A stretch of 64,000 nucleotides of DNA from Ruminiclostridium cellulolyticum H10 (GCF_000022065.1 NC_011898.1:3661501-3725500); one strand, 5' to 3'. Counted from the stretch's first letter, positions 9,826 to 18,456 are shown. The notes: a model not told the origin generated them from the sequence alone. A program made the numbers and translations.

Positions 9826-11262
9826 TTATTTAAGCATTGTATCCTTTGTGATAAATCCTTTAGCCCAAACCCTAAAAGAGAAAACATTCCCGCTGTCACC
9901 ATTGCCCCCAACAACATATATTTGACGACCATTTAGCAAGTATATACCTATTTTCCCTTCAATATCATTTAAAGCATAACCTAAATACTGAGCATGTATT
10001 TTTTTTGCTTGCTCGTAATCCTTCCCAAACCAAAGCTTAAGTAGTTCATAGCTGTATTTCTTTAAGTCATTGTTGTATTTATCAACTTCGTAGCTTGTGA
10101 TATCGTACAGCCAACCGTTACAGTTATCATATAAACTCCGATCCTGTCCTTTCTTATTTTGAAGTTTCTCAACGGCTATTCCAACATAGTTCTGAGGTAA
10201 AATTAATCCGTTGAAGTTATAGTTCATATACTTTTTAAAGTGATCCTCACCATTAAAATAGTTAACTGCAAAACTCTTGTATTTCTCACTGAAAGTAAAG
10301 TCTATTTTCCCTCCTGTTATCAGGTTGCGGTTGTTGTACATTGTTTGTGCTGTTTCCCATATTTCCATCATTGGAAACAGTCCTTTATACAGGGTGTATT
10401 CCTTGTTTTCGTAAAAACCTGCGTCCTCGTTATCATATTCACCATTGTTGGCATTACTGTTGGTCCATTTAAAGCTTTCACTTGATGATGGAACGCTTTC
10501 TACCCTTGCCTTCTTGTCCAGAAGCTTGATTATTATTACGGATGCCTCGGCTCTGGTAAGAGTACCCTTGGGATTGAATTTATTGTTACTGCCTGTTAAA
10601 AGCCCTATACGGTAGCAATCTATGACATCCTGAAGGTATTTACCTGTGACAGTAGGATAATCTGTCATTTTAAGCTTCTGATAACCTACGTATACATTGT
10701 CAAAAAAGCCTTTGTTACCCTTGGATGGGTATGGGTCACTTCCCTTTACAAAGTAGTCCTTTGGAACCGTTTCATATTTTCCTATTGTTCTTCTTGCTAG
10801 ACTTGCCGCAAGCTCACGAGAGATAGGTTTTGTATAATCTAAATTTTCGCCTTTTGCCAATATACCTTCATTTAAGGCAATATCAACGAATGGTTTGTAA
10901 TACGGCACTCCTTGAGGTACTTCCGGTCGATAGCCTATTGCTCTGATGAGCATCAAAATGTACTGTCCCCCCAGAAGCTTATCATTAGGCCTGAAGCTTC
11001 CGTCCGGAAAGCCGGATATTATTTCAAGTGCAGATATTTTTGCTATGTAATTCCTGCCCCAGTGACTTTTAATATCTGTGTATTTAGCCAGCTCAGTATC
11101 AAGGCTTGCTTGTGTCAGACCGTTGTATTTGTCAATAAGAGGCTGCATACGCATTGCTGTTGTTGTACCAGCTGTATTATCAGCCAGGACCGGATAAACT
11201 CCAAGAAGTATAAATGAAATTACTAAGATAACCGATATAGCTTTTCTTAGGTTGTTTTTCAT
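9826..11262 (-). CDS. S-layer homology (SLH) domain surface protein
   Basis: A 478-residue protein with a signal peptide (AISVILVISFILLGVYPVLA, cleavage near residue 28). SLH repeats follow, at about residues 60-110 (IKSHWGRNYIAKISALEIIS then FPDGSFRPNDKL), 115-165 and 205-250 (IGLLTGSNNKFNPKGTLTRA). SLH domains bind pyruvylated secondary wall polymers, so the protein should coat the cell wall. The C-terminal 220 residues are not recognised. It sits 19 bases upstream of the giant secreted protein in one transcription unit, so both are likely displayed on the surface by the element, perhaps to mediate mating-pair contact (inferred). Confidence 0.88.
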   Translation of the reverse strand: MKNNLRKAISVILVISFILLGVYPVLADNTAGTTTAMRMQPLIDKYNGLTQASLDTELAKYTDIKSHWGRNYIAKISALEIISGFPDGSFRPNDKLLGGQYILMLIRAIGYRPEVPQGVPYYKPFVDIALNEGILAKGENLDYTKPISRELAASLARRTIGKYETVPKDYFVKGSDPYPSKGNKGFFDNVYVGYQKLKMTDYPTVTGKYLQDVIDCYRIGLLTGSNNKFNPKGTLTRAEASVIIIKLLDKKARVESVPSSSESFKWTNSNANNGEYDNEDAGFYENKEYTLYKGLFPMMEIWETAQTMYNNRNLITGGKIDFTFSEKYKSFAVNYFNGEDHFKKYMNYNFNGLILPQNYVGIAVEKLQNKKGQDRSLYDNCNGWLYDITSYEVDKYNNDLKKYSYELLKLWFGKDYEQAKKIHAQYLGYALNDIEGKIGIYLLNGRQIYVVGGNGDSGNVFSFRVWAKGFITKDTMLK

Positions 11263-11329
11263 AGGCTTTATTCTCCTTTATAAATGTAAAATACTTGAAT
11301 TTAGATTGGTTTTATGGTTTACTTTTTAA

Positions 11330-11455
11330 TCAAATTTGGTATAATATAATTAAGGTGATTGAATGTCCACAAGATGTGGCAGTCACTCTACATCATAAGA
11401 AGATATTTTTACCTAATCACTCTGTAGTGCGAATACAGGGTGATTATTTTTTTCG
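11330..11455 (+). ncRNA. Candidate antisense antitoxin RNA of a type I toxin locus
   Basis: A plus-strand promoter (TTTACT at 11318, 16-base spacer, perfect TATAAT at 11340) points toward the toxin gene. About 65 bases beyond the predicted transcription start, a stem (AATCACTCTGTA / TACAGGGTGATT, 11415-11445) runs into a T7 tract ending near 11454. The predicted transcript of about 100 bases is complementary to the 3' end of the toxin mRNA, the layout used by TxpA/RatA-type loci. It is predicted from sequence only. Confidence 0.6.
11415..11454 (+). terminator. Bidirectional terminator of the type I toxin locus
   Basis: Twelve-base arms around a 7-base loop, followed by TTATTTTTTT on the plus strand. 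The stem is fully paired (with one G-U) in the plus-strand RNA and has one mismatch in the minus-strand RNA, which suggests the antisense transcript is the main user. Confidence 0.7.
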
Positions 11456-11551
11456 CTCGTATAACTTGATTATTACAATAATCAAGGAGAGCAACGATAT
11501 GAGAAACATTGAGAACATTATCATTAGCGATATTGCTTCATAAGTATCCAT
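11444..11551 (-). CDS. Holin-like type I toxin peptide (35 aa)
   Basis: A 35-residue peptide: MDTYEAISLMIMFSMFLISL followed by a continuous hydrophobic helix and the basic tail KLYERKK. The length, the M-x-x-Y-E-A-x-x-L-M start, the single membrane span and the charged tail match the 'putative holin-like toxin' family of Firmicutes. AGGAGG lies 8 bases before the ATG. A promoter (TTGATT, 17-base spacer, TAAAAT) is visible at 11683-11688 and 11660-11665, giving an untranslated leader of about 100 bases. The peptide would depolarise the membrane when not repressed by its antisense RNA, serving as an addiction module for the element. Confidence 0.8.
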   Translation of the reverse strand: MDTYEAISLMIMFSMFLISLLSLIIVIIKLYERKK

Positions 11552-11659
11552 ACCTGCCACCTCCTTTCTCTTTTGTAAGAGATGAAGAGATGACTACCAC
11601 CCTGTTTACATCCAACCACCTTAAACTTGGCGGTTGAAACTTTTTTACTTTACATCTAT

Positions 11660-11688
11660 ATTTTACCATAAAAGGTGTCTCAAATCAA
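11660..11688 (-). promoter_or_regulatory. Promoter of the holin-like toxin mRNA
   Basis: Reading the minus strand, TTGATT (11688-11683), a 17-base spacer and TAAAAT (11665-11660). It lies about 110 bases upstream of the toxin start; the leader between contains short inverted repeats (CCAAG/CTTGG-like) that could hide the ribosome site, as in other type I toxins. Confidence 0.6.
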
Positions 11689-11766
11689 GTATTTTCAAGT
11701 GTTTTAGGGATTTTTCGTGTTTTATTTCAGTATCCCCGGAACTGATTTTCTGCATATTTTCTTATC

Positions 11767-12258
11767 TTACCACCCCACAATCTCATGTGCCGCACTCCGA
11801 ATATTTACTGTATCATCTATAATTCCTGCCATAGTGTATCTGGCTTTTCCGGCATTTATTGTAACCACAACCGAAGGCCGCAGCACCTCAAACTTAAACC
11901 CTGTTTCCGGATCAGTAAAGCTCTTAGGATATGTCGTATTTGAATCGTCAAAGAAGTATGCTTTGTATGTAATTTTCTCCTGCCAATAGCTTCCTTCCAC
12001 CGGATTGAGGTTTTCATCGGTTTTTAGCATTGACTTTAATACTGCTTTTATGGCCTTATGCCCCTCTGTCTGGTTAAATACTATATTCCCTTCACTTTCA
12101 GCCTTAGATTCTGTGAAAAGTGTTGCTGCCACTGATGCTTCTTCCGCTACTGTCTTTAGCTGGTTATAGTGCATATGGTTCAAGTTGTAATCATGGCAGA
12201 AAAGCCATACTATCAATCCAAAAAAGAATGCTCCTATTCCGAAAAGAAATGCTTTCAT
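11767..12258 (-). CDS. TadE/TadG-like membrane-anchored pseudopilin candidate
   Basis: A 163-residue protein with an N-terminal hydrophobic span (FLFGIGAFFFGLIVWLF) preceded by MKA, followed by an Ala/Val-rich helix (QLKTVAEEASVAATLF) and a soluble beta-rich domain. This organisation matches TadE/TadG-like minor pilins. Its start overlaps the stop of the previous gene (ATGA). It is the last gene of the Tad-like run, before the toxin locus. Family assignment is by organisation and context; no canonical prepilin cleavage site is evident. Confidence 0.55.
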   Translation of the reverse strand: MKAFLFGIGAFFFGLIVWLFCHDYNLNHMHYNQLKTVAEEASVAATLFTESKAESEGNIVFNQTEGHKAIKAVLKSMLKTDENLNPVEGSYWQEKITYKAYFFDDSNTTYPKSFTDPETGFKFEVLRPSVVVTINAGKARYTMAGIIDDTVNIRSAAHEIVGW

Positions 12259-12671
12259 GGTGCCAACACCTCGCTTAACACAAACCCTGCTCTTTTGGCA
12301 GTAGTCCGATTTTCATTCTCGGATATTCCCCAGTACGCCGGAACGGCAACTATTTTTCTAATTGGAATCCTGATATCATAGTTTATTGCCTCCCTTTCAT
12401 CAAATTCATTTGTCCTGTATTTCATGGTTGTTGTTACATTCACATATATATCTCCATCAGAAAGATCAGGAAATTCTTTCATCAGGTCTGATTTAAGCTT
12501 ATCTATTGTTGTTTGTTTGAAATATCCGTCTAATCTGGCTGTTTGTGCAGCAACATATACTATGTCCGAAAACCGCTGAATTCTTCTCTCATTGGATATT
12601 TCGAGTACGGATTGTAATGGAAATACTATCAGTAAAACCACAATAGCCAACCCTGCTAAAAAATTCTTCAT
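12255..12671 (-). CDS. TadE-like membrane-anchored pseudopilin candidate
   Basis: A 138-residue protein when started at ATG 12671, which follows GGAGTGTGAAGGT; a longer frame exists upstream but lacks a better ribosome site. It begins MKNFLAGLAIVVLLIVF, one membrane helix, then a helix with the repeated Ala pattern SDIVYVAAQTARLDGYF typical of TadE-like proteins, and a beta-rich tail. It overlaps the following gene by four bases. Probably a minor pilin or channel subunit of the Tad-like system; function inferred from context. Confidence 0.55.
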   Translation of the reverse strand: MKNFLAGLAIVVLLIVFPLQSVLEISNERRIQRFSDIVYVAAQTARLDGYFKQTTIDKLKSDLMKEFPDLSDGDIYVNVTTTMKYRTNEFDEREAINYDIRIPIRKIVAVPAYWGISENENRTTAKRAGFVLSEVLAP

Positions 12672-12747
12672 ACCTTCACACTCCGATACATAATAACAAG
12701 GGTATGTAACAAAACCTTTATTACACACCCCTGTTTTATGTAGTTAA

Positions 12748-12903
12748 TTATGGTACTAATTCCTCATGCATTTGTTTAACTGTGTATTTCATCACGTTAC
12801 CTGTTTCGGATTTTAGTGATTTAGTATCTCCCGGGCCCAGAATCATTGTAAAAAGAAATGCCCCCAGTATAACTCCTGCCATGGTAGCTAAAAACTCTTT
12901 CAT
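12748..12903 (-). CDS. Tiny membrane peptide A (51 aa), pilin-like
   Basis: A 51-residue peptide starting MKEFLATMAGVILGAFLFTM, one hydrophobic helix and a polar tail ending HEELVP. It starts after AAGGGG. It is a clear paralogue of the 55-residue product of the next gene upstream: both read MK-[ED]-FL-x(3)-AGV-x(2)-GA-x-[FL]-F. Two neighbouring paralogues beside TadC/TadE-like genes suggest structural subunits such as Flp-type pilins, although the usual Flp cleavage motif is missing. Confidence 0.6.
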   Translation of the reverse strand: MKEFLATMAGVILGAFLFTMILGPGDTKSLKSETGNVMKYTVKQMHEELVP

Positions 12904-12917
12904 TTTGTTTCATCCCC

Positions 12918-13085
12918 TTACGGTGACACCTTGACCTTACTGGTCATTTCGGTTGTCACATTATCAAAAATATTTTTTGATTTACCAGCCAGACTCGAAT
13001 TATCATTTCCGCCTGTTCCCCATATTAATACGAAAAACAATGCTCCTATAAGGACTCCGGCCAGTAATGTTAAGAAATCTTTCAT
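12918..13085 (-). CDS. Tiny membrane peptide B (55 aa), pilin-like
   Basis: A 55-residue peptide starting MKDFLTLLAGVLIGALFFVL with one membrane helix and a Ser/Thr/Asn-rich tail. It has GGGAGA nine bases before the ATG and stops 14 bases before the start of its paralogue. See peptide A for shared features. It is too small for most gene finders. Confidence 0.6.
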   Translation of the reverse strand: MKDFLTLLAGVLIGALFFVLIWGTGGNDNSSLAGKSKNIFDNVTTEMTSKVKVSP

Positions 13086-13112
13086 TTTTAATTCTCCCTT
13101 CCAGATTGCACA

Positions 13113-13202
13113 TTATTTTGCTATAAAGTATATTGATACTGCTATTGCTCCACCTACAAAACCTAATAAAAACTTTATTATGGTTGCTTTCTTTTTATCC
13201 AA
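13113..13202 (-). CDS. Tiny membrane peptide C (29 aa)
   Basis: A 29-residue peptide with a basic N-terminus (LDKKKATIIK) and one membrane helix rich in Gly/Ala (FLLGFVGGAIAVSIYFI). TTG start 13202 with AGGAGG eight bases upstream; the preceding in-frame codon is a stop, which fixes the start. It sits between tadC and the two related peptides. A strong ribosome site supports expression; its role is unknown. Confidence 0.5.
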   Translation of the reverse strand: MDKKKATIIKFLLGFVGGAIAVSIYFIAK

Positions 13203-13232
13203 ATATGTTCACCTCCTTGTGCCTTTGCGTTT

Positions 13233-14117
13233 TTAGAATGATATCTTCTGGAGCATGGGAATGGTATCAATTCCAACCGCTACGGCAAGAAAATTTATTA
13301 AAATAGCAATTCCTGATAGCATAGCAATCACGAATACTACATTACCCTGATGTTCACGTACTTTTTTAACTGCGGTTTTACGTTTGTCTTCCACCTGATT
13401 CTGATATAGTTCGATCTGTGATATGAATTGTTCCGGTTGAATATAATCAAGCTTTCCTATAAGACCTGCTATAGACTTTGCCGCCTCTGTTCCTATAGAG
13501 CTTTGAAAATATTCCTGTCCTTCCTTGTACCTTCCTTCGTACCAATAAGCCAGCATTCTCATAAAATATGGCCTTGTCACTTTCGTGTACTTTGTAATTT
13601 CACCAATTAAATACTCCGAGGAAAGTGCTTTTTGTGACATTGAAATCACCATATTCTTTAGCTGACTAAGAACTCTGAATATCTCCACATCGCATTTCTC
13701 TCTTTTTCTTTTGTTCATCAGATCACATAACATTGAAAAAGGGCTTCTGAAATTCAAAAGCTTCAGGCTTGGCCTTGATATAACTAAGGTAATAATCCAT
13801 AGTAAAACATGAATGTTTACCCCTATTCCCTTGTGCAACCGGATGTACGTTATATAGGCAAGCCAGATTATAAGCAGCGAATAACGAATTAGTTGATAAG
13901 AAAAAGCAGACAGTTTAATTCCTGCCTGCTTCAGTACTCTATCTGTCTCTGCACTTTCAAACTCTTTTTTATACCATTTAATGATCCTGTCAAGACTTCT
14001 CCTGGTTACGTCTCTTGAAAACCTGAATCCTGCACTTTCAAAGCTGAAGGATTTCTTGTATATTGCAGCTCCCAAAAAGAACACTGCCAGAATCACTATA
14101 TAAGGAAGTATTAGCAT
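13233..14117 (-). CDS. tadC: TadC-like type II secretion F-family membrane protein
   Basis: A 294-residue polytopic protein: an N-terminal span (about 2-20), a cytoplasmic helical region, two spans near residues 78-118, a long helical domain (FRVLSQLKNMVISMSQKALS; YIQPEQFISQIELYQNQV) and a C-terminal span (VFVIAMLSGIAILINFLAVAV). This matches GspF/TadC platform proteins, which couple the assembly ATPase to pilin polymerisation in the membrane. It follows the TadB-like gene by 16 bases. The sequence is divergent, so the assignment relies partly on order after TadA and TadB. Confidence 0.65.
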   Translation of the reverse strand: MLILPYIVILAVFFLGAAIYKKSFSFESAGFRFSRDVTRRSLDRIIKWYKKEFESAETDRVLKQAGIKLSAFSYQLIRYSLLIIWLAYITYIRLHKGIGVNIHVLLWIITLVISRPSLKLLNFRSPFSMLCDLMNKRKREKCDVEIFRVLSQLKNMVISMSQKALSSEYLIGEITKYTKVTRPYFMRMLAYWYEGRYKEGQEYFQSSIGTEAAKSIAGLIGKLDYIQPEQFISQIELYQNQVEDKRKTAVKKVREHQGNVVFVIAMLSGIAILINFLAVAVGIDTIPMLQKISF

Positions 14118-14133
14118 TATTTATTCCCTCCCT

Positions 14134-15105
14134 TCATATGTCGTATTTAGGCTTGCGTATCATTCTGAGGGATATAAAGCTCACTATAATACCCATAAAT
14201 GATATAATCCCCGTCCGCAAGCCTATTGGATTTAAAAACTGATATTCAAAGTATTTTCTTAGTGTAAAGTCGAATGTACTTATTGAAAATAAAATCCCTC
14301 CGATGTACAGAGGAATTAATAGAAATTTTATGGCAAATGCATCCGTATTATATCTTTTGCTCACTTCCACTTGTTCACTGCTGTCCTTCAACTTTTTCAA
14401 TATATCTTCAAGTCCGCTGCTGACGACAATTCCTTTATGGATTGCCATTTTAATATTCAGACCCAGCAGCATGGCCCATTCGGTATTGTATGCGAATACA
14501 AATCGTTCTATTGCTTTGTCCAAGTCCTCCTCAGAGTAATATGCCTTTAAAGCCAAAGACAATCGGAACAAGTTCTTTCTTGAATAACTTCCTATATCCT
14601 CCCGGACAGCACAGTTTTCTATAGCATTTATCATATTGAAATAATGCTGCTTATATTCGTTTGTAATACTTGGCACCAGTACATTTGCATCATAGGAGCC
14701 TTCAATCTGTACTGACCTGAGCTTTAATCTAAGCAATACATAAGGTGAAGCAGCAATTATTATTGCAATACCAAGACTTATGATAAAGTTGAACAGCTTT
14801 AATGCAGTCAGGAAACTGAAAATAAATAATGAAATGCTCCCTATCATAAAGGAATAAGTCCCCAAGTCAGATATTTCTTTTGATAATGAAGCAGTCAAAA
14901 CCTTGTATATATGATTGAATATTATTCCCTGACTTTTCTTTTTGGTAGCACTGACTGTTTTCTCCAGCTGCTTTAAACGCTGTACTTCTTTGAACATATT
15001 TACTATTGAAGCACCAAAGATAAACCAGAGTCCGGCAGCAAGTAGTCCAACACAGCCCCATGGTACAATGTGTTGTAGTAATATTCCGATTATATTGAGG
15101 TTCAT
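14134..15105 (-). CDS. tadB: TadB-like type II secretion F-family membrane protein
   Basis: A 323-residue protein with an N-terminal span, paired spans at about residues 85-125 and paired C-terminal spans (IKFLLIPLYIGGILFSIST; GIISFMGIIVSFISLRM). The central helical domain (NLFRLSLALKAYYSEEDLDKA; MAIHKGIVVSSGLEDILKKL) fits the T2SSF/TadB fold. Its ATG overlaps the TadA stop (ATGA), so the two are translationally coupled. Platform protein of the Tad-like machine. Confidence 0.7.
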   Translation of the reverse strand: MNLNIIGILLQHIVPWGCVGLLAAGLWFIFGASIVNMFKEVQRLKQLEKTVSATKKKSQGIIFNHIYKVLTASLSKEISDLGTYSFMIGSISLFIFSFLTALKLFNFIISLGIAIIIAASPYVLLRLKLRSVQIEGSYDANVLVPSITNEYKQHYFNMINAIENCAVREDIGSYSRKNLFRLSLALKAYYSEEDLDKAIERFVFAYNTEWAMLLGLNIKMAIHKGIVVSSGLEDILKKLKDSSEQVEVSKRYNTDAFAIKFLLIPLYIGGILFSISTFDFTLRKYFEYQFLNPIGLRTGIISFMGIIVSFISLRMIRKPKYDI

Positions 15106-16589
15106 TTTTCACGTTCACCTTCTTTGCTATCTACCTTTGAATAAGTAGGCTTTACTACTTTTTCAGGCATGGGATACTTTTCTGAAAGGAACTTCAACGT
15201 ATTTTTATATACTTCAAGTGCCTTTGGATTCTCAAACTCGCCCAGCTCGGTTACTTTATTGCCAACACTGTAGCTAAAACACCAGCTGTCTGTGTCTTTA
15301 TTATATTCGCAAATTTTGTGGTAGCTTATCACATTAGCTTCAGTATCATAACGGATTTCATATATGGATTTAAGTCTTTTTTGTGATCTGTTACCCGGTA
15401 GCTGAACCATTTCAAAAAGAAAATTAAAGCTGTTTGCCACTCTTACCATCTGATAGTCAATGTTACCTCCGAACACTCCTTGAATCTTGTTGGCTATGTC
15501 ATAGCAGAAATCCTCCGGATTTGACAGATGAGCTGTTATTTTCAAACGGTTTGTTCCCTTATTGGCTGCTTCAACTGCAATGTATGCGGTATAGCCGTCC
15601 CTTACTTCCTGAACTACGAGGTAGTCTGCATCTGATTTCAATATTTCCGATGATAATTCAAAGAGTTCCTTCCCTCCTGCAATCAAAGGCATTATAGGAG
15701 CCTTTGGCATTACCTCGTGTATCCGTATTTCAGGGTCGGTCTGAATTAGTACTCCCTCCAGTTCAGGATCTTCATATAACTGCCATGTTAACAGCATGGT
15801 GGATTTACCTGAACGAACAGGGCCGATAAATGCTACTTTAACACCGCAATTCACAAGTGCTTCCAGTGCCGGTACCAGCTCAACAGGAATAGTACCTCGT
15901 CTGGCCTGCTCTTCAAAAGTCAGGACCTTTACTACATACTTTCGAAATACCATAACAGATTGACCGTCAATAACCTTTCTGCCTGTGTAAACGGTAACAC
16001 GCTCCCCTGAATACATATAAAGCTCTGAATAGTTCTCATTGGCCCTTTTGGTTTCATCACTGAGCATAAAAGCTTGTCTTAACTGTTCGAACCTTTTTTT
16101 GCTTATTCTCTGCTCTTTTAGTACCTGTTTCCCATTTATAAAGAAATATATCCTGTCACCTATTATCTTTGCCGACGAGCTCTCCGGCATGTCCATCCAC
16201 TCCGCAATACCGGCTATCCCCCAATTTTCATGAAATATTGCATCAATCAGGTTTTTATACCATGTAGGATACCGTTCATTTTCAAGCCTTTTGGCTTTTA
16301 AATATTCCCTGATTTTATCCTTTAGGTAATTTACTTCTGTAGGTTTGCCGAGTATGGCATTTCTGTGTCTTTCCAAAAGAAGCTTCTGGTTATTCTGGTT
16401 CTGCTCTCTGATCCATTCGTCATCAATGTGTTTTTTTATTCTGGAACAAAGTAAAAGGAACCTTGAATCGTTATCCAAAGCTCCGTATCCCAAATTCTTT
16501 TTTCTCCTGTTACGTGATCTGCTCAGTACTTCTTCCAAGTCGAATTCCTTCATTTTGGTGTAGTCTGGATTCTGTATTACATTACTCAT
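15102..16589 (-). CDS. tadA: TadA/CpaF-family secretion ATPase
   Basis: A 495-residue ATPase. Motifs in order: Walker A GPVRSGKST (near residue 258), an Asp box (VLIQTDPEIRIHEV), Walker B with LVVQEVRDG, and a His box ITAHLSNPEDF. This is the pattern of CpaF/TadA/GspE hexameric ATPases that power pilus assembly. The usual Walker B GEVRD reads QEVRD here, keeping the catalytic Glu. An N-terminal helical region of about 180 residues precedes the ATPase. It lies between the CpaE-like and TadB genes, the usual Tad order. Confidence 0.9.
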   Translation of the reverse strand: MSNVIQNPDYTKMKEFDLEEVLSRSRNRRKKNLGYGALDNDSRFLLLCSRIKKHIDDEWIREQNQNNQKLLLERHRNAILGKPTEVNYLKDKIREYLKAKRLENERYPTWYKNLIDAIFHENWGIAGIAEWMDMPESSSAKIIGDRIYFFINGKQVLKEQRISKKRFEQLRQAFMLSDETKRANENYSELYMYSGERVTVYTGRKVIDGQSVMVFRKYVVKVLTFEEQARRGTIPVELVPALEALVNCGVKVAFIGPVRSGKSTMLLTWQLYEDPELEGVLIQTDPEIRIHEVMPKAPIMPLIAGGKELFELSSEILKSDADYLVVQEVRDGYTAYIAVEAANKGTNRLKITAHLSNPEDFCYDIANKIQGVFGGNIDYQMVRVANSFNFLFEMVQLPGNRSQKRLKSIYEIRYDTEANVISYHKICEYNKDTDSWCFSYSVGNKVTELGEFENPKALEVYKNTLKFLSEKYPMPEKVVKPTYSKVDSKEGEREK

Positions 16590-16592
16590 TTG

Positions 16593-17759
16593 TTACCCCC
16601 TGCTAAATATATTTTTCACCTTTTGCTTTTGTTGCAACTTGTATTCAATCTGTAATGCCATCACGTTTGTAAGTTTGTCCAGTTGTCTGTCGTAGTGTCT
16701 GCTTAACCCTCTGAGTGATTTATTCTGAATGTCAGTTAAGTAGGATGCATTGGGAATGTAGGGCAGTGAAACTGCAAAGACCATGTCATACTCTTTTGTA
16801 ACGTTGGAACTGATACCATCACTTTGCTTGTTTACAATCAGTAGAATATTATTGGGTGTATCCCGTTTTTCAGCATTGTTTTTCCTCTCTGTGATACCGT
16901 ATTCGTCCAAGGCTTGCTGTTTAATTATCCTGTGACTATATAGGCTTGACTGCTGCGGTGTTGTTACCATGTACCTGTTTGGAGTGGAATTTATTGCACC
17001 GAAGTACAGTTCATTATGGGGATACCAGCCTGCATCTACTATTACTGCATCAAAGATTTTGGATGCCATGTCTATTACGTACTCAATATGGTCTGTCTTG
17101 TAGTACTTAAAATCAATCAGTGTTTTACAGGGTGGAAGCATGTACAGGTTTTTAAGTTCCCTGCTTCTTACCATGGCTTCCCTTAATTCATCCTTGGATA
17201 GGATCTTATTAAACACCTTTGACCGGATGCTGTCCATTCCCTTACCTTCATAGTTTTCAACATATGTATATGACAAATGGCCGGACATATTCAAAAATGC
17301 GATGTTCCCTTCACTCTGCTCTGCCATGTTCTCGGCTATACTCAACGCAGTCAAGGTTGTTCCGACTTTGGAATCAGCTCCAAATAGCACTACTACATTA
17401 TTGGTTTTCCTTTCCTGAAGGTTTATTATTTCACAGAACCGTAATAGCAGCTGACTTTCTGTAAGCTTGGGAGGCAGTATGCTTATTCCGTGGGATTTTA
17501 AAAGAGCAGTCAATGAGGAATAACCAGATTGACTGCCCTTTGCCGAACTTAAAAGATACGTTATTTTCTTTGCCCTGATGCCTTTTTCTACACTTTGTAT
17601 CAATTCATTTATGTTGCATATCCTATCTGAAATAACAAGGTAATCATATTCTATTTTTTCATCAAGGCTGGAAGCAATGTTTACTTCGCTAAACAGTTTA
17701 GAATTTGAAAATACATTGTATAAATCAATATCATTGGTTATTAATGTTACTGTATTCAT
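16593..17759 (-). CDS. CpaE/TadZ-like MinD-family ATPase
   Basis: A 388-residue protein with an N-terminal receiver-like domain (residues 1-120) and a MinD/ParA-like ATPase domain. The P-loop is deviant (GADSKVGTTLTALSIAE near residue 133), and a switch-II-like motif reads DAVIVDAGW. TadZ/CpaE proteins mark the site of Tad pilus assembly. It begins 14 bases after the CpaB stop and ends three bases before tadA. Start ATG 17759. Confidence 0.8.
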   Translation of the reverse strand: MNTVTLITNDIDLYNVFSNSKLFSEVNIASSLDEKIEYDYLVISDRICNINELIQSVEKGIRAKKITYLLSSAKGSQSGYSSLTALLKSHGISILPPKLTESQLLLRFCEIINLQERKTNNVVVLFGADSKVGTTLTALSIAENMAEQSEGNIAFLNMSGHLSYTYVENYEGKGMDSIRSKVFNKILSKDELREAMVRSRELKNLYMLPPCKTLIDFKYYKTDHIEYVIDMASKIFDAVIVDAGWYPHNELYFGAINSTPNRYMVTTPQQSSLYSHRIIKQQALDEYGITERKNNAEKRDTPNNILLIVNKQSDGISSNVTKEYDMVFAVSLPYIPNASYLTDIQNKSLRGLSRHYDRQLDKLTNVMALQIEYKLQQKQKVKNIFSRG

Positions 17760-17773
17760 TCTTTATCTCCCTT

Positions 17774-18454
17774 CTATCTATAGACGACTATTAGCTTTTT
17801 GCCGCTTAGTACACTGTTTTCAAGCACCTGTGTGTCGTGCCTGGTACATATTATTTCTATGGCAGACACCTGGGATGTTCCGTCTAGGCGTTCATCTCCA
17901 TTTGTGTCTATAACCTCTCTGTTGGTACTGTCTTTTACATATACTACAGTGGTATCAAATATTGATTCCTGTTTGCCTTTGGTCAGCATAGCTGCGATGT
18001 CTTCATTGGTATTTAGCTTATTATCAATCTTACTGTCTATTTCATATATGCTGATTTTATCTCCACGCCGTATTGATGATGGAATCGAATATACCCATGT
18101 GGGCGGAAGCTTGAATACAAATTCGTTTTCTTTCAGTATCAGACTGTTATTTGAAAACGTCTGCCTTACAATTTGTCCGTTAGCCGGGATAAATTGCTCT
18201 GCTATCCTGCCGTCTAGCAAATTGATTTGATTGGGTTTTATTGCTCCTGCAACTGCTGATTCAAGGCTTATTTTTTGAGATTTAAAATAATCCTGTGCGT
18301 TGTTGATTACAGTACCCTTTGGTATGTCCTTTTGGGCCACAAGCAAGGATACTGATTGAATCTCGGTTTGCCCGTAAGTAACCCATAAATATGTAGCGAT
18401 TAGTGCTGTAAACATTATGGCTATTCCAATAACCCCTTTTAATTTCTGTCTCAA
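17774..18454 (-). CDS. cpaB: CpaB/RcpC-like SAF-domain protein
   Basis: A 226-residue protein with an N-terminal membrane anchor (GVIGIAIMFTALIATYLWV) and a SAF domain (LLVAQKDIPKGTVINNAQDYF, then a region ending GQIVRQTFSNNSL). CpaB/RcpC proteins are periplasmic or extracytoplasmic collar components of Tad systems and carry this domain. Start TTG 18454, seven bases after GGGGGG. It precedes the CpaE-like gene, as in Tad loci. Confidence 0.82.
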   Translation of the reverse strand: MRQKLKGVIGIAIMFTALIATYLWVTYGQTEIQSVSLLVAQKDIPKGTVINNAQDYFKSQKISLESAVAGAIKPNQINLLDGRIAEQFIPANGQIVRQTFSNNSLILKENEFVFKLPPTWVYSIPSSIRRGDKISIYEIDSKIDNKLNTNEDIAAMLTKGKQESIFDTTVVYVKDSTNREVIDTNGDERLDGTSQVSAIEIICTRHDTQVLENSVLSGKKLIVVYR

Positions 18455-18456
18455 TT

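Noticed and set aside
11295-11543. Plus-strand 82-codon frame opposite the toxin gene
   Set aside because: It is antisense to the holin-like toxin and covers the antisense RNA promoter and terminator; no ribosome site.
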